Shown in pieces: positions 18,446 through 27,579 of a stretch of 64,000 nt of DNA. A model generated the notes under the pieces. That model saw only the letters and a program-made list of their open reading frames with translations, ran no database searches and was not told where the DNA came from. This stretch comes from Psychrobacter sp. JB385 (GTDB taxonomy: Bacteria > Pseudomonadota > Gammaproteobacteria > Pseudomonadales > Moraxellaceae): assembly GCF_900163785.1 (NCBI RefSeq), contig NZ_FUKN01000010.1:298994-362993 (forward strand). Direction: 5' to 3'. Each line of letters opens with the position of its first letter. The stretch's first letter is position 1. Both the position numbers and the translations under genes were made by a program.

Positions 18446-18529
18446 AATGCTATTTTAAATAAAATGATTCTCTTATAACATTGTAAGTATGCTCTATACT
18501 GATTGTATGGATATGATGAGCTTCTCAAA

Positions 18530-18572
18530 GGCAATAAAAAAGACCTATCTTAAATGGGTCTTTTTTATTGCC
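18530..18572. terminator. Strong bidirectional terminator after cysA
   Basis: GGCAATAAAAAAGACC (18530-18545) pairs with GGTCTTTTTTATTGCC (18557-18572). It ends cysA and the convergent ArsR gene. Confidence 0.92.
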
Positions 18573-18616
18573 TTTAATCATGGTTAAAAGCCAGTCGCGC
18601 GGTATCCATCTGCTAT

Positions 18617-18940
18617 CTAAGCAGGTTCTGACATCTCAATGTCTTTGGTTAATATTTGCTTGTAGGTAATCTCCAGAATATCCTCACACCACTCTGGCAA
18701 ATCATCAGCAACCTCATACCACATCCAAGTACCATCACGAACACAGCTCAAAATACCCAGCTTTTTTAAATGGTTTAAATGACGAGAAATGGTTGGCTGC
18801 GGCTGATCTAATATATCAACCAACTCACCCACACAGCGTGCTTCTTTGCGAAATAATATTTGAAATATTTTTAAGCGTGTCGGATCAGATAAGACTTTAA
18901 ACAACTCAATAGGTCGTATTGTAAAATTATTATCAGACAT
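18617..18940 (-). CDS. ArsR/SmtB-family transcriptional regulator
   Basis: 107 residues with a winged-helix DNA-binding domain: FKVLSDPTRLKIFQIL, then helix-turn-helix CVGELVDILDQPQPTISRHL, then NHLKKLGILSCVRDGTWMWY. Cysteines at the start of the recognition region (ARCVGEL) and in SCVRDG could sense a metal or an oxidant, but the classic ELCVCDL arsenic motif is not intact. The effector is unknown. A palindrome at 18980-18993, upstream of the start, is a candidate self-operator. Confidence 0.88.
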   Translation of the reverse strand: MSDNNFTIRPIELFKVLSDPTRLKIFQILFRKEARCVGELVDILDQPQPTISRHLNHLKKLGILSCVRDGTWMWYEVADDLPEWCEDILEITYKQILTKDIEMSEPA

Positions 18941-18979
18941 AGCATGGTTCCAATAAGGCTAGGTTAATAGGCCTTCAAT

Positions 18980-18993
18980 ATAACAGCAGTTAT
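18980..18993. promoter_or_regulatory. Palindrome upstream of the ArsR gene, candidate operator
   Basis: ATAACAGCAGTTAT, with five-base arms ATAAC/GTTAT, about 40 bp before the regulator's start. ArsR proteins usually bind such short inverted repeats over their own promoter. Confidence 0.4.
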
Positions 18994-19153
18994 CAGCAAA
19001 ATCGATGAAAAGATAAGCTAAATTACAGTTCGTCGTTAATTTACTACCTTTTATCTTGTTTTGTTACAGTAGTAACCATATTAATCCACACCAGTTAACT
19101 GACTGTAATAGAAGACTATTTTTTTGCGCACTCAATTGTAAAATACTATTGCA

Positions 19154-19172
19154 AATGATAATAATTATCGTT
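19154..19172. promoter_or_regulatory. Fur box upstream of bfd
   Basis: AATGATAATAATTATCGTT closely matches the Fur consensus GATAATGATAATCATTATC. It lies about 160 bp upstream of bfd in a 387-bp gap between the divergent arsR and bfd genes. This predicts iron-dependent repression of bfd (and perhaps the downstream bfr genes). Nothing else coding was seen in this gap. Confidence 0.75.
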
Positions 19173-19327
19173 ATTATACTTAAACCGCTACGCAGAGTTT
19201 TATTAAGTAGTGGATTTATAGAATGAATGAGATGAGAAACTGTTTATCTACAAGCCTCATCATAAATGCTCAGTATTTATAAGCCGTAAAGTAGTTACCG
19301 AACAGTGGTATTTAGGAGAGCTGGTGT

Positions 19328-19519
19328 ATGTACGTATGTATCTGTAATGACGTAAAAGAAAAACAAATCAAAGCTGCTATTGCTTCAGGTATTGATACTC
19401 TTGAAGGTCTAAAAGATACGCTTGACGTTGCAACCTGTTGCGGCTGCTGTGAGCCGATGGTTAATGATTATCTAGATGAACACCATGCAAAATTAGATAT
19501 CTTAGCCTATGCTGTCTAA
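19328..19519 (+). CDS. bfd: Bacterioferritin-associated ferredoxin
   Basis: 63-residue [2Fe-2S] protein that reduces and mobilises iron from bacterioferritin. Cluster ligands are in MYVCICNDV (Cys4, Cys6) and CCGCCEP near residue 38, the BFD-like Fer2 pattern. AGGAG lies just upstream of the ATG. It is preceded by a Fur box, as expected for a gene needed under iron limitation, and is followed by the two bacterioferritin genes on the same strand. Confidence 0.93.
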   Translation: MYVCICNDVKEKQIKAAIASGIDTLEGLKDTLDVATCCGCCEPMVNDYLDEHHAKLDILAYAV

Positions 19520-19555
19520 ATATAATTAACCTAAAAGTTTTCTATTTCAAACATG

Positions 19556-19594
19556 TTAAATGTACTGTTATACAATAAAATACAGTACATTTAA
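19556..19594. terminator. Hairpin after bfd
   Basis: TTAAATGTACTGT (19556-19568) pairs perfectly with ACAGTACATTTAA (19582-19594). Probably ends the short bfd transcript, though no clean T tract follows. Confidence 0.6.
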
Positions 19595-19933
19595 TCTTAA
19601 GCTTTTATCCTTAGTAAATACGTAATATAGAGTCATTATAATATTACTGGCACTTTTCTATATTGCCTGTCAAAGAGCAGTTGTCCTTTTACTCATGTTT
19701 TTTAAACGTGATACACAGCTGTCATCTCTACAAACGCTAGCTAATTATGATTCTCAACTAGCATCTTATTCTTAGTTCACAATATTACATGTCATATAGC
19801 GCCTGTATGTTACTATATTTGCATAAAGTAACAGAGCATATTATTGCATCTGATTTTTACTGGCATTGCTATTAAGACGTGATGAGTTTTAGGTATACGG
19901 TAATGTATAAATATACATAGAGGAGTATGGATT
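19595..19933. other. A+T-rich gap before the bacterioferritin genes
   Basis: 339 bp without coding potential. It must contain the bfr promoter. Only the ribosome site AGAGGAG just before the bfr ATG is clear; no second Fur box was identified. Confidence 0.4.
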
Positions 19934-20422
19934 ATGATAGGTAGCCAAAAAGTCATAGATTATTTAAATTTTTTATTAGGTGGTGAACTCGCTGCTCGTG
20001 ACCAGTATTTTATACATTCAGAGATGTATGCTGAGTGGCATTATGGCAAGCTGTACGACCGTATCCATCATGAGATGGAAGATGAGACCTTACACGCGCA
20101 AGCCATTATTCGCCGTATATTGATGCTCAGCGGTACGCCAAAAATGACCGTGGACACCATCAATATTGGATCCACTGTCCCTGAGATGCTACAACTGGAT
20201 CTTGATTTAGAGTATCAAGTGCAGAAGCACTTAAAAGACGGGATTGCATTGTGTGAAGAAGAGCGAGATTACGTCACGCGTGAGATGCTTGTTGAGCAGT
20301 TAAAAGACACTGAAGAAGATCATGCTCATTGGCTAGAGCAGCAGTTGCGTCTTATCGACATGATTGGTCTGCCAAATTACCTCCAAAGCCAAATGGCTGA
20401 AGTCACTCCCAATCTTATTTAA
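19934..20422 (+). CDS. bfr: Bacterioferritin subunit with ferroxidase centre
   Basis: 162-residue four-helix iron-storage subunit. All ferroxidase ligands that can be placed by E. coli Bfr numbering are present: Glu18, Glu51, His54, and later Glu-Glu-Asp-His around 127-130 (TEEDHAHW). The heme-binding methionine at position 52 is replaced by Thr (DETLHAQ), so this subunit probably oxidises iron but does not bind the inter-subunit heme. The following gene encodes the reverse combination, implying a mixed shell. AGAGGAG ribosome site. Confidence 0.93.
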   Translation: MIGSQKVIDYLNFLLGGELAARDQYFIHSEMYAEWHYGKLYDRIHHEMEDETLHAQAIIRRILMLSGTPKMTVDTINIGSTVPEMLQLDLDLEYQVQKHLKDGIALCEEERDYVTREMLVEQLKDTEEDHAHWLEQQLRLIDMIGLPNYLQSQMAEVTPNLI

Positions 20423-20500
20423 TATCACAGCAGATATGAATCGTCATAAAAACTGGCCAATAGGGTCAGACAAAATAATAAATAAGTAGGGAGAGAGGTT

Positions 20501-20983
20501 ATGAAAGGGGACAAAGAGGTTATTCGTGCTTTAAACAAGGTACTGGGACAATCGCTTATTGCTATCAATCAGTATTTTTTGCATGCACGTATCGCTCGCC
20601 ATTGGGGCTTAGAAGCGCTTAACGAAAATTTTTACAAACAATCTATCGCTGAGATGAAATGGTCAGATGATCTGATTGCACGTATTTTATTATTAGGTGG
20701 CTTACCCAATTTGCAAGATTACGGTAAGATGTTTATTGGCGAAGATGTGCCAGAGCTGATCGATTGCAATTTGCGTTTAGAAAAGCAAAAATTTGCTATT
20801 ATTACTGATGCCATCGAATTGTGTGAATCAAAAGCCGATTATGTTTCTCGTCAATTATTAACCATTTTAAAAGATGGTAATGAGGAATATGAAGATTGGC
20901 TTGAGACGCAAGAAGACTTAATCCAAAGTATGGGCGTAGAACGATACATTCAATCACAGATCAATGATGACGATACGCTCTAA
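20501..20983 (+). CDS. Bacterioferritin subunit with heme ligand but no ferroxidase centre
   Basis: 160 residues, clearly Bfr (starts MKGDKEVI; YFLHARIARHWGLEALNENF). Position 18 is Ser instead of Glu, 54 is Trp instead of His, and 130 is Tyr instead of His, so the diiron site is lost. Met52, the axial heme ligand, is kept (SIAEMKW). It lies 78 bp after the ferroxidase-type subunit in the same transcript. Paired Bfr subunits of this kind are known in Neisseria and pseudomonads and form hetero-oligomeric shells, which is the likely arrangement here. Confidence 0.92.
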   Translation: MKGDKEVIRALNKVLGQSLIAINQYFLHARIARHWGLEALNENFYKQSIAEMKWSDDLIARILLLGGLPNLQDYGKMFIGEDVPELIDCNLRLEKQKFAIITDAIELCESKADYVSRQLLTILKDGNEEYEDWLETQEDLIQSMGVERYIQSQINDDDTL

Positions 20984-21021
20984 GCGTCGAACTTATTGGT
21001 GATTGGTGACAACGCCATATC

Positions 21022-21071
21022 AAATGCCAGCATGAGTTTTGGTTTGTGCCAATTCGCATGCTGGCATTTTT
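21022..21071. terminator. Terminator after the bacterioferritin operon
   Basis: AAATGCCAGCATG (21022-21034) pairs with CATGCTGGCATTTTT (21057-21071), followed by T residues. Confidence 0.85.
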
Positions 21072-21128
21072 ATGTCTGATATTTAATCAATATTATGGCA
21101 ATCAATACCAATACTCACTTTCCACCCA

Positions 21129-22505
21129 TCAGTACAAACCACGACCATCTTCAGGTTTCAAGCGCATAAAGACCATTCCTGATAAGATAGTTAGAACCCC
21201 CATCACAAAAAACGTAATCTGGAACGCGGTGAGCGTATCCATCTGCATACGCTCACGTAATATGTTTAGCACAGCTGCCCCAAAAGCAATACCGAAACTA
21301 ATGGCCAACTGCTGGTTGACTGCCATCAAACTGTTGCCACTACTGGTCTGCGTGCCTTGTAGGTCACCAATGGTAATCGTATTCATGGCACTAAACTGTA
21401 AAGAGTTACAGGCGCCCATAATGGTTAAGATAGGAATAAACCAAAGCCATTGTGAAGCATCACTGAACTGTGTCAAAACGAGTATGAGACAACCCATGAT
21501 AGAGGTATTGTAGACCAAGACTTTACGGTAGCTATAACGCTGAATGATCTTACTCACAAACGGTTTAATACCGATGGCGCCTACAGCGATAGGAGCCAGC
21601 AGCCAGCCTGCCTGCGATGGTGAGTATTCAAAAACGACTTGCAATAGTAATGGCAACAAGAAAGGAACGGCACTAATACCAAGCCGTGTAAATAAGTTAC
21701 CAATGATGCCTGTCCGAAACGTACGAACATCGAACAAGGCTAGCGGGAACAACGAGGCAGATTGACGTTTGGCATGCCAAATATAAGCGCCTATCAATAG
21801 GCTTGCGCCAAGACTAAAGAGCAGACCATAAAGTCCATGTCCTGTTTGTGAGCCGAATTCTACGGCCAACGTAAACCCGCAAGCCGCTGCCGCAAAGAGT
21901 AAAAACCCTGACCAATCAAGACGTTTGGTATCCTCAAATAACGCAGGAACCAGTTTTTTCCCCATCACAAAACCCGCTATTCCCATTGGTATATTAATCA
22001 AAAATATCCAATGCCAGCTGGCATATTGCACAATATAACCACCCAAAATCGGTCCTACCAATGGCGCAACCAATGCTGGTATGACCGCAAAATTCATGAC
22101 CGTTAGTAGCTTATTGCGTGGGTAAGATTTGACCAATATGAGACGAGCAACCGGTGTCATCATTGCGCCACCGATGGCTTGAATAACCCGCGAAGCAACC
22201 AAAAGATTCAACGTTGGCGAGGCGGCGCACAATAGTGAGCCAATACAAAATATAATGATTGCAGATAAAAATACGCAGCGAGTTCCATATTTATCAGCCA
22301 AAAAGCCACTGAGGGGGATAAATATGGCCAAGGTCAATGCATAACTGATGACTGCCCACTGCATTTTTAAGGGTGATTCACCCAGTGCTTGCGCCATTTG
22401 CGGTAGTGAGGTATTTAGTATAGTGGCGTCTAATATTTGCATAAATAACGCTACTGCTAGTACATAAGGCAGATACTTATCTTGTATTGGGGTGAGCGTT
22501 ACCAT
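21129..22505 (-). CDS. MFS drug-efflux transporter (DHA2 family, MdtD-like)
   Basis: 458-residue inner-membrane protein with many hydrophobic segments. LDATILNTSLPQMAQAL in the first helix and the loop motif GFLADKYGTRCVFL are typical of DHA2 proton-driven exporters, as is GPILGGYIVQYASWHWIFLIN (motif C and the following helix). The N-terminal half resembles MdtD/EmrB. The substrate is unknown. It is a single gene without the membrane-fusion partner normally seen with EmrB, which favours an MdtD-type stand-alone pump. Confidence 0.88.
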   Translation of the reverse strand: MVTLTPIQDKYLPYVLAVALFMQILDATILNTSLPQMAQALGESPLKMQWAVISYALTLAIFIPLSGFLADKYGTRCVFLSAIIIFCIGSLLCAASPTLNLLVASRVIQAIGGAMMTPVARLILVKSYPRNKLLTVMNFAVIPALVAPLVGPILGGYIVQYASWHWIFLINIPMGIAGFVMGKKLVPALFEDTKRLDWSGFLLFAAAACGFTLAVEFGSQTGHGLYGLLFSLGASLLIGAYIWHAKRQSASLFPLALFDVRTFRTGIIGNLFTRLGISAVPFLLPLLLQVVFEYSPSQAGWLLAPIAVGAIGIKPFVSKIIQRYSYRKVLVYNTSIMGCLILVLTQFSDASQWLWFIPILTIMGACNSLQFSAMNTITIGDLQGTQTSSGNSLMAVNQQLAISFGIAFGAAVLNILRERMQMDTLTAFQITFFVMGVLTILSGMVFMRLKPEDGRGLY

Positions 22506-22783
22506 GTAAATCTCGTTAAATATTCTGTCATGAAAACGGACAAATAGTGTTGTTTACCACTTACCAATAAATGGTGAGTCAGCATATAAGCCAAGTAGTA
22601 TAAGAAAGACGTACTGAGAATAAAAGTGACTCAAGGTAACGATTCCCAATTGAGGCAAAAAAACGCTAAAACAAGGTACGATAACATTGCTTACAAGAGA
22701 GGACTTTAATATAAGGGTGAATTCTCGTTATAGTGAACATCCATTATAGAGATACACCAAAAAAAATAAATTGAGGATATGTT

Positions 22784-23638
22784 ATGAGTCAGGACAACAA
22801 TAATTCAAACAATCATGCTACTGAACAAACCAATACTTATGTACCTCCAAAGGTTTGGGTACAAGACAAAGAAAATGGTGGTAAGTTTGCGAGCATCAAT
22901 CGTCCAACGTCTGGCGCTCGCTATGACAAAGAGCTACCAGTAGGCGATGCTCCGTTACAACTATACTCGTTGAATACCCCCAATGGGGTAAAGGCAAATA
23001 TATTATTGGAGGAGCTGGCAGAGATTGGTGTAAAAGGCGCTGAATATGATGCTTATAAGATTGATATCTCTAAAGGCGATCAGTTCGGCTCAGGGTTTGT
23101 GGCAATCAATCCCAACTCAAAGATTCCAGCCTTAGTCGATCACTCAGGCGGTGACGGCAGCGAGCCTATCGCAGTCTTTGAGTCAGGTGCGATTTTAATG
23201 TATTTGGCAGAAAAATTTGGTAAGTTTATTCCTGTATCAGCAGGTAAGGCGCGTGCAGATTGTTTGTCTTGGATCATGTGGCAAATGGGTAGCGCACCTT
23301 TCTTAGGTGGCGGTTTTGGTCATTTCTATGCTTATGCACCTGAGCCGTTAGAATACCCCATCAATCGCTATACGATGGAAGTAAAGCGTCAGCTTGATGT
23401 GCTTGACACGCATCTGAAAGACAATGAGTACATGTGCGGCAATAATGAAGACGATTACAACATTGCGGATATGATTATTTGGGCATGGTATGGTCAGCTG
23501 GTACTGGGTAAGCTTTATGAGGCCGCAGAATTCTTGCAAGTAGATGACTATAAACATGTGAAGCGTTGGGCACAAAAAATCGCCGAGCGCCCTGCGGTGC
23601 AACGTGCGGTTGATTTGGCATTAACGCCAATTGATTAA
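22784..23638 (+). CDS. yghU: Glutathione-dependent disulfide-bond oxidoreductase (YghU-like GST)
   Basis: 284 residues. An N-terminal extension (YVPPKVWVQDKENGGKFASI, then NRPTSGAR) is the YghU signature. The thioredoxin-like domain follows (LQLYSLNTPNGVKANILLEE, NPNSKIPALVD, FESGAILMYLAEK), then an all-alpha GST domain. It uses glutathione to reduce disulfides, probably in the cytoplasm. ATG preceded by TGAGGA. It ends at a long perfect hairpin, as a monocistronic unit. Confidence 0.92.
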   Translation: MSQDNNNSNNHATEQTNTYVPPKVWVQDKENGGKFASINRPTSGARYDKELPVGDAPLQLYSLNTPNGVKANILLEELAEIGVKGAEYDAYKIDISKGDQFGSGFVAINPNSKIPALVDHSGGDGSEPIAVFESGAILMYLAEKFGKFIPVSAGKARADCLSWIMWQMGSAPFLGGGFGHFYAYAPEPLEYPINRYTMEVKRQLDVLDTHLKDNEYMCGNNEDDYNIADMIIWAWYGQLVLGKLYEAAEFLQVDDYKHVKRWAQKIAERPAVQRAVDLALTPID

Positions 23639-23665
23639 ATAAATTGATCACTGATTGATCACTGC

Positions 23666-23714
23666 AATGTCACTAAGGCCGATAAGTATTCTACTTATCG
23701 GCCTTAGTGACATT
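23666..23714. terminator. Long perfect hairpin after yghU
   Basis: 23-bp arms (23666-23688 and 23692-23714) with a three-base loop, core CTAAGGCCGATAAGTA. It is A+T-rich at the base and unusually perfect for a terminator. The following 286 bp to the next gene show no other structure that I can support. Confidence 0.85.
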
Positions 23715-24000
23715 TAATATATTATATTTAGGTATAAGCATATTATGATGATTATAAAATCGTATTTTTACGAAAAATTACATTATAATAACAAACAGAA
23801 ACACTGGTGCGTTAAGATAGGTAAGTAATATTCTGACAGACAGATGTTTATCACCAGTTTATAAGTAAAAAATGATGTGAGCTAGGATGATCAAGTGGTT
23901 GTCTTTAATCCTTATTCATCGCTTAATTTTATCAAAAATTTTGGTATGGTTTTAAAAATATCAATTGATATATGCCAATAAATGCTTAAGGTCGTACTAT

Positions 24001-25134
24001 ATGACTTATTCTACAATCAAATCCAATATAATAAAAAAGATGGCTTCATTGGGGATAAAAAACCACAGGCTTACTCCTGTGGTCGTTGCCATGAGCGCAG
24101 CTTTGCTTAGTAATGCCACTATGGCGCATGCAGGTGTTGAGTTTGCCAACCAAGACTGGCAGGTTGCCTGCGACAACACCATGACTTGCAGGCTAGCAGG
24201 TTATCAAGCTGAGAATAATAGTGAGCTGCCTGTTTCTGTGTTACTTGTGCGCCGCGCAGGTGCGAATGCCAGCGTAGAGGGCAAAGTGAAGCTTGGAGGC
24301 GCTAAAGAAAGCTCATCCAAGGCACTCATGCAATTGGGTGATCGCCATCGTATTTCTTTGTTTATTAACGATAGAAACTATGGCGAAACCAAGACTTTTT
24401 CAACCACTGCAGGTAACGCTGAGTTGACTGAAACACAAGTAAGTGCATTATTAGATGCGTTAACCAAATCCAGCAAAATCGAGCTGGTACTGCGTAATTC
24501 ACGTTGGCAGCTTTCTGATAAAGGTGCTAGCGCCGTTATGTTGAAGGCAGACGAAGTCCAAGGTCGAGTAGGGACGGCAAGCGCCTTTATTGATCGTGAT
24601 GGTACGTCTAAACCCAATAGTAATGTAATCGCCCCGAAGGCTGCTCCAAAATTAAGCTTTGTAATGCCTAATCCCAAAGCGGTTTCTAACGACAATAAAA
24701 AATTTGGCATGCGCTCTTCTCAGCTAGCAGCCATTATGAAGGGTACAATAAAAGATGCGGATAGTGATTGCCCAAATCTATCAGATAAGTCGCTATGGCG
24801 TATCAATCGTTTGAATGGCTCGCAATTATTGGTACAGCATGAATGCTGGCGAGGAGCCTATAATGTCGGTACAGGCGTGTGGGTAATGAATGATAGTAAA
24901 CCTTATAATCCGACCTTAGTCACTACTAGTGCCACCGGTTATGATGATGGCAAAATAACCTCAGTGCAAAGAGGGCGAGGTATCGGTGATTGTTTAGCCA
25001 AAAGTGATTGGATATGGACGGGCAAATCATTTGCAAAAAGTTATGAAAGTACCACTGGGCTATGTCGTTTGATTGAAGCTGGCGGTGCGTGGGAGTTACC
25101 CACCTACGTGACTGAAGTCAGAGCAGTTCAATGA
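24001..25134 (+). CDS. DUF1176 exported protein
   Basis: 377 residues from ATG 24001, chosen over an in-frame ATG at 23965 because it follows AAGGTCGTACT and gives a better-placed signal peptide (VVVAMSAALLSNATMAHA). The mature protein starts GVEFANQDWQVACDNTMTCR, matching the DUF1176 family (disulfide-bearing cell-envelope proteins). Several further cysteines (DSDCPN, HECWRG, GDCLAK, GLCRLI) suggest disulfide bonds. The biochemical role is unknown and it is monocistronic. Confidence 0.85.
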   Translation: MTYSTIKSNIIKKMASLGIKNHRLTPVVVAMSAALLSNATMAHAGVEFANQDWQVACDNTMTCRLAGYQAENNSELPVSVLLVRRAGANASVEGKVKLGGAKESSSKALMQLGDRHRISLFINDRNYGETKTFSTTAGNAELTETQVSALLDALTKSSKIELVLRNSRWQLSDKGASAVMLKADEVQGRVGTASAFIDRDGTSKPNSNVIAPKAAPKLSFVMPNPKAVSNDNKKFGMRSSQLAAIMKGTIKDADSDCPNLSDKSLWRINRLNGSQLLVQHECWRGAYNVGTGVWVMNDSKPYNPTLVTTSATGYDDGKITSVQRGRGIGDCLAKSDWIWTGKSFAKSYESTTGLCRLIEAGGAWELPTYVTEVRAVQ

Positions 25135-25689
25135 TAGTAACTGATAGACGTCCTAATAGCGTGTGGAAACGGCAATATGGCAACTGTTTCTACACTAATC
25201 AAAAAAACAGCTACAAATAATTTTTTAATGTGATATACTGCGTCGCCACGCAAGCTTAGGCTTTCGTGAATTATGAGATTGATAACATCGCCTGCGATTT
25301 TGGGTCTAGGATGACCATAAGTAATTGTTGCCGATGATTTTGTGTACTTAAATAACACTTTATATAAATAATCGTTATTTTTGACTCATATCTTATCTAC
25401 TGACCTGTAAAGAGGGGTCAAATTGGTTGTTATATGCGGTTATCTGCTTTGGACAAAGCATCAATAATACGTCTATATCAAACAAGGATGAGACACTCGG
25501 CACTACCACCAAAATACGTCAGACAGCACAAATGCATTTATTATCGAGGCTTTATTGGCTTCGTTTCTTATTATCGGCACTTTTATGTGCTGCGATGATA
25601 GGTTAATAAAAGCTGCGTGATGAACGGTTATCAGTGGTATGCATCAAGATTGCTGAATTTACAGCAACTTATACTTACCAAGGATTCTC
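25135..25689. promoter_or_regulatory. Long leader region of the DEAD-box helicase gene
   Basis: 555 bp with no coding potential on either strand, ending at the helicase start (ACCAAGGATTCTC before the ATG). The gene is probably preceded by a long 5' untranslated region, as is common for cold-induced RNA helicases. The 3' part contains repeated TTATC-rich tracts but no riboswitch that I recognise. Confidence 0.45.
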
Positions 25690-27360
25690 ATGACTGATAT
25701 CTTATCTACAATCGCTGCTGAAAACGGCATCATCGAAAGCAACAATACTACTGCAAATACTGACACTAATACTCAAGCGGCTACTACTGACGCTGCTGAA
25801 GAAAATAAAGTCACCTTTACCGATCTTGGCATTGCCAAACCAATTCTTACGGCCCTTGATCGCAGTGGTTACACCAACCCAACTCCTATTCAAGAACAAG
25901 CCATTCCTTTTGCTCTAGAAGGTCGTGACCTATTGTTGTCAGCGCAAACAGGTAGTGGTAAAACGGCGGCATTCGTCATCCCAGTACTTGATCGTTTGAG
26001 CCGTGCAACCAGCTTTGACAAACTAACCAAAGCCCTTATCCTAACGCCAACGCGTGAACTTGCTCAGCAAGTACATGATAGCGTCCGTACGTATTCTAAA
26101 GACATGCGCGGTCTATTTTGTGTACCACTTGTTGGCGGCGCACCATACAACGGTCAGATCACGGCTTTGAAAAAAGGCGTTCAAGTAATCGTTGCGACGC
26201 CTGGTCGTTTGCTTGACCATATCAATGCAGGCCGTGTTGATCTATCAAACCTAGAAGTATTGGTACTTGACGAAGCTGACCGTATGCTAGACATGGGTTT
26301 TGCTGATGACATCAGTGATATCCTTCGTGCAGCGCCAATCGATCGTCAAACGATCATGTGTTCAGCAACTTGGGATGGCCCAGTCGGTAAAATCGCTGCC
26401 AGCTTCACTAAGAACCCTGAGCGTGTATCAATCAAAGTAGAATCTGCACACATCGAAGAAAAAGTGTACTACTGTGATGATTTTGATCATAAGAACCGTT
26501 TGCTTGACAAAATTGTTTGCCAACAAGATATGGAACAGATCATTATCTTTGCTGCCACCAAACGTAGCACTGAAAAACTGGCTAAACAGCTACAAGAAGC
26601 GGGCCATAAAGCCAGCTTCCTACATGGCGATTTGCCACAAAGCAAGCGTAACCGTATCGTTCAAGACTTGCGTAACGGTAAAGTTAAAATCCTAGTAGCG
26701 ACTGACGTTGCGGCTCGTGGTTTAGACATACCAGCAATTTCACACGTTATTAACTATGACTTGCCACGTCAGACTGAAGATTACGTCCATCGTATCGGTC
26801 GTTGTGGCCGTGCTGGTCGTACTGGTATCGCAATCAGCCTATGTAGCATGGATGATCGTCCACAGTTGAACGCTATCAACCGTTATTTAGATCGCAAAAT
26901 GGAAGTCTGTGTTATCGAAGGTATGGAGCCTAAGAAAACATACGTGCCTAGCGAAAACAAAGGTAATGGTCGTGGCCGTGGTCGCGGACGCTCTAACGGC
27001 GGTGGTCAAGGCCGTGGTCGCTCGAGCGGTGGCTATGCGGGCAAATCTAGTGGTGGCGGTCAAGGCCGTGGTCGTTCAAGCGACAGCGCAGCAACCAGCC
27101 AACGCGCCAGCAATGACAGCGGTTATCAAGGCAAACCACGTGACACGTCTGGTAAGCCGAATGAGCGTTCAGGTGGCAAGCCTTATCAAGGTAAGCGTAC
27201 TGGTGGCCCAAGCCGCGGTGATAGCACTGGCGTTCCACGTGGTGAGCGTGCAGCAACTGGTCGCGGTCGTCCAAGTGGCAGCCAAGGTCGCCCAGCAGGT
27301 CGTTCTGATAGCCGTGGTCAAGGTCGTCCAAACGGCGGCAACCGTGGTAAAAACTCGTAA
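25690..27360 (+). CDS. DEAD-box RNA helicase with RGG-type tail
   Basis: 556 residues. Q motif region FTDLGIAKPILTAL, motif I SAQTGSGKT, Ia PTRELAQQ, II VLDEADRMLDMGF near 194, III SAT, and VI HRIGRCGRAGRTG. This covers both RecA domains in residues 1 to about 415. From about 420 to the end the tail is almost only Gly, Arg, Ser and Gln (repeats such as GRGRGRGRSNGG), an RNA-binding low-complexity region. An acidic, Thr/Asn-rich N-terminus precedes the core. Resembles RhlE/DeaD-type helicases of cold-adapted bacteria that remodel structured RNA or ribosomal intermediates. Confidence 0.93.
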   Translation: MTDILSTIAAENGIIESNNTTANTDTNTQAATTDAAEENKVTFTDLGIAKPILTALDRSGYTNPTPIQEQAIPFALEGRDLLLSAQTGSGKTAAFVIPVLDRLSRATSFDKLTKALILTPTRELAQQVHDSVRTYSKDMRGLFCVPLVGGAPYNGQITALKKGVQVIVATPGRLLDHINAGRVDLSNLEVLVLDEADRMLDMGFADDISDILRAAPIDRQTIMCSATWDGPVGKIAASFTKNPERVSIKVESAHIEEKVYYCDDFDHKNRLLDKIVCQQDMEQIIIFAATKRSTEKLAKQLQEAGHKASFLHGDLPQSKRNRIVQDLRNGKVKILVATDVAARGLDIPAISHVINYDLPRQTEDYVHRIGRCGRAGRTGIAISLCSMDDRPQLNAINRYLDRKMEVCVIEGMEPKKTYVPSENKGNGRGRGRGRSNGGGQGRGRSSGGYAGKSSGGGQGRGRSSDSAATSQRASNDSGYQGKPRDTSGKPNERSGGKPYQGKRTGGPSRGDSTGVPRGERAATGRGRPSGSQGRPAGRSDSRGQGRPNGGNRGKNS

Positions 27361-27425
27361 TAATACGATTATTTATGGTTAACGAAGGCTTTTATAAAAG
27401 CGACTAAGTTAACGGTAAAGCTAAT

Positions 27426-27460
27426 AAAAAAAGCCAGATACGTGTTATCTGGCTTTTTTG
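27426..27460. terminator. Terminator after the helicase gene
   Basis: AAAAAAGCCAGATA (27427-27440) pairs with TATCTGGCTTTTTT (27446-27459). It overlaps the open frame upstream of the next gene, which helps exclude the far-upstream GTG as that gene's start. Confidence 0.9.
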
Positions 27461-27579
27461 TGTCTACTCATCCGTGTGAGATCAACTATTTTGAGTGGCA
27501 AGTACAAGATAGTGGCTTGCGCGTTTTTTTTGCCTTGTCTATACTGGCAGGCTTTTATCGTATGCTTTGGAGCTATTTG

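Noticed and set aside
21240..21270. Third copy of the 43-bp repeat
   Set aside because: Only 14 bases (TACGCTCACGTAAT) match, inside the MFS gene where they encode an LRER stretch. The match is too short to count.
26909..27382. 157-residue frame within the helicase tail
   Set aside because: A shifted reading of the Gly/Arg-rich coding repeat, with composition that mirrors the true frame.
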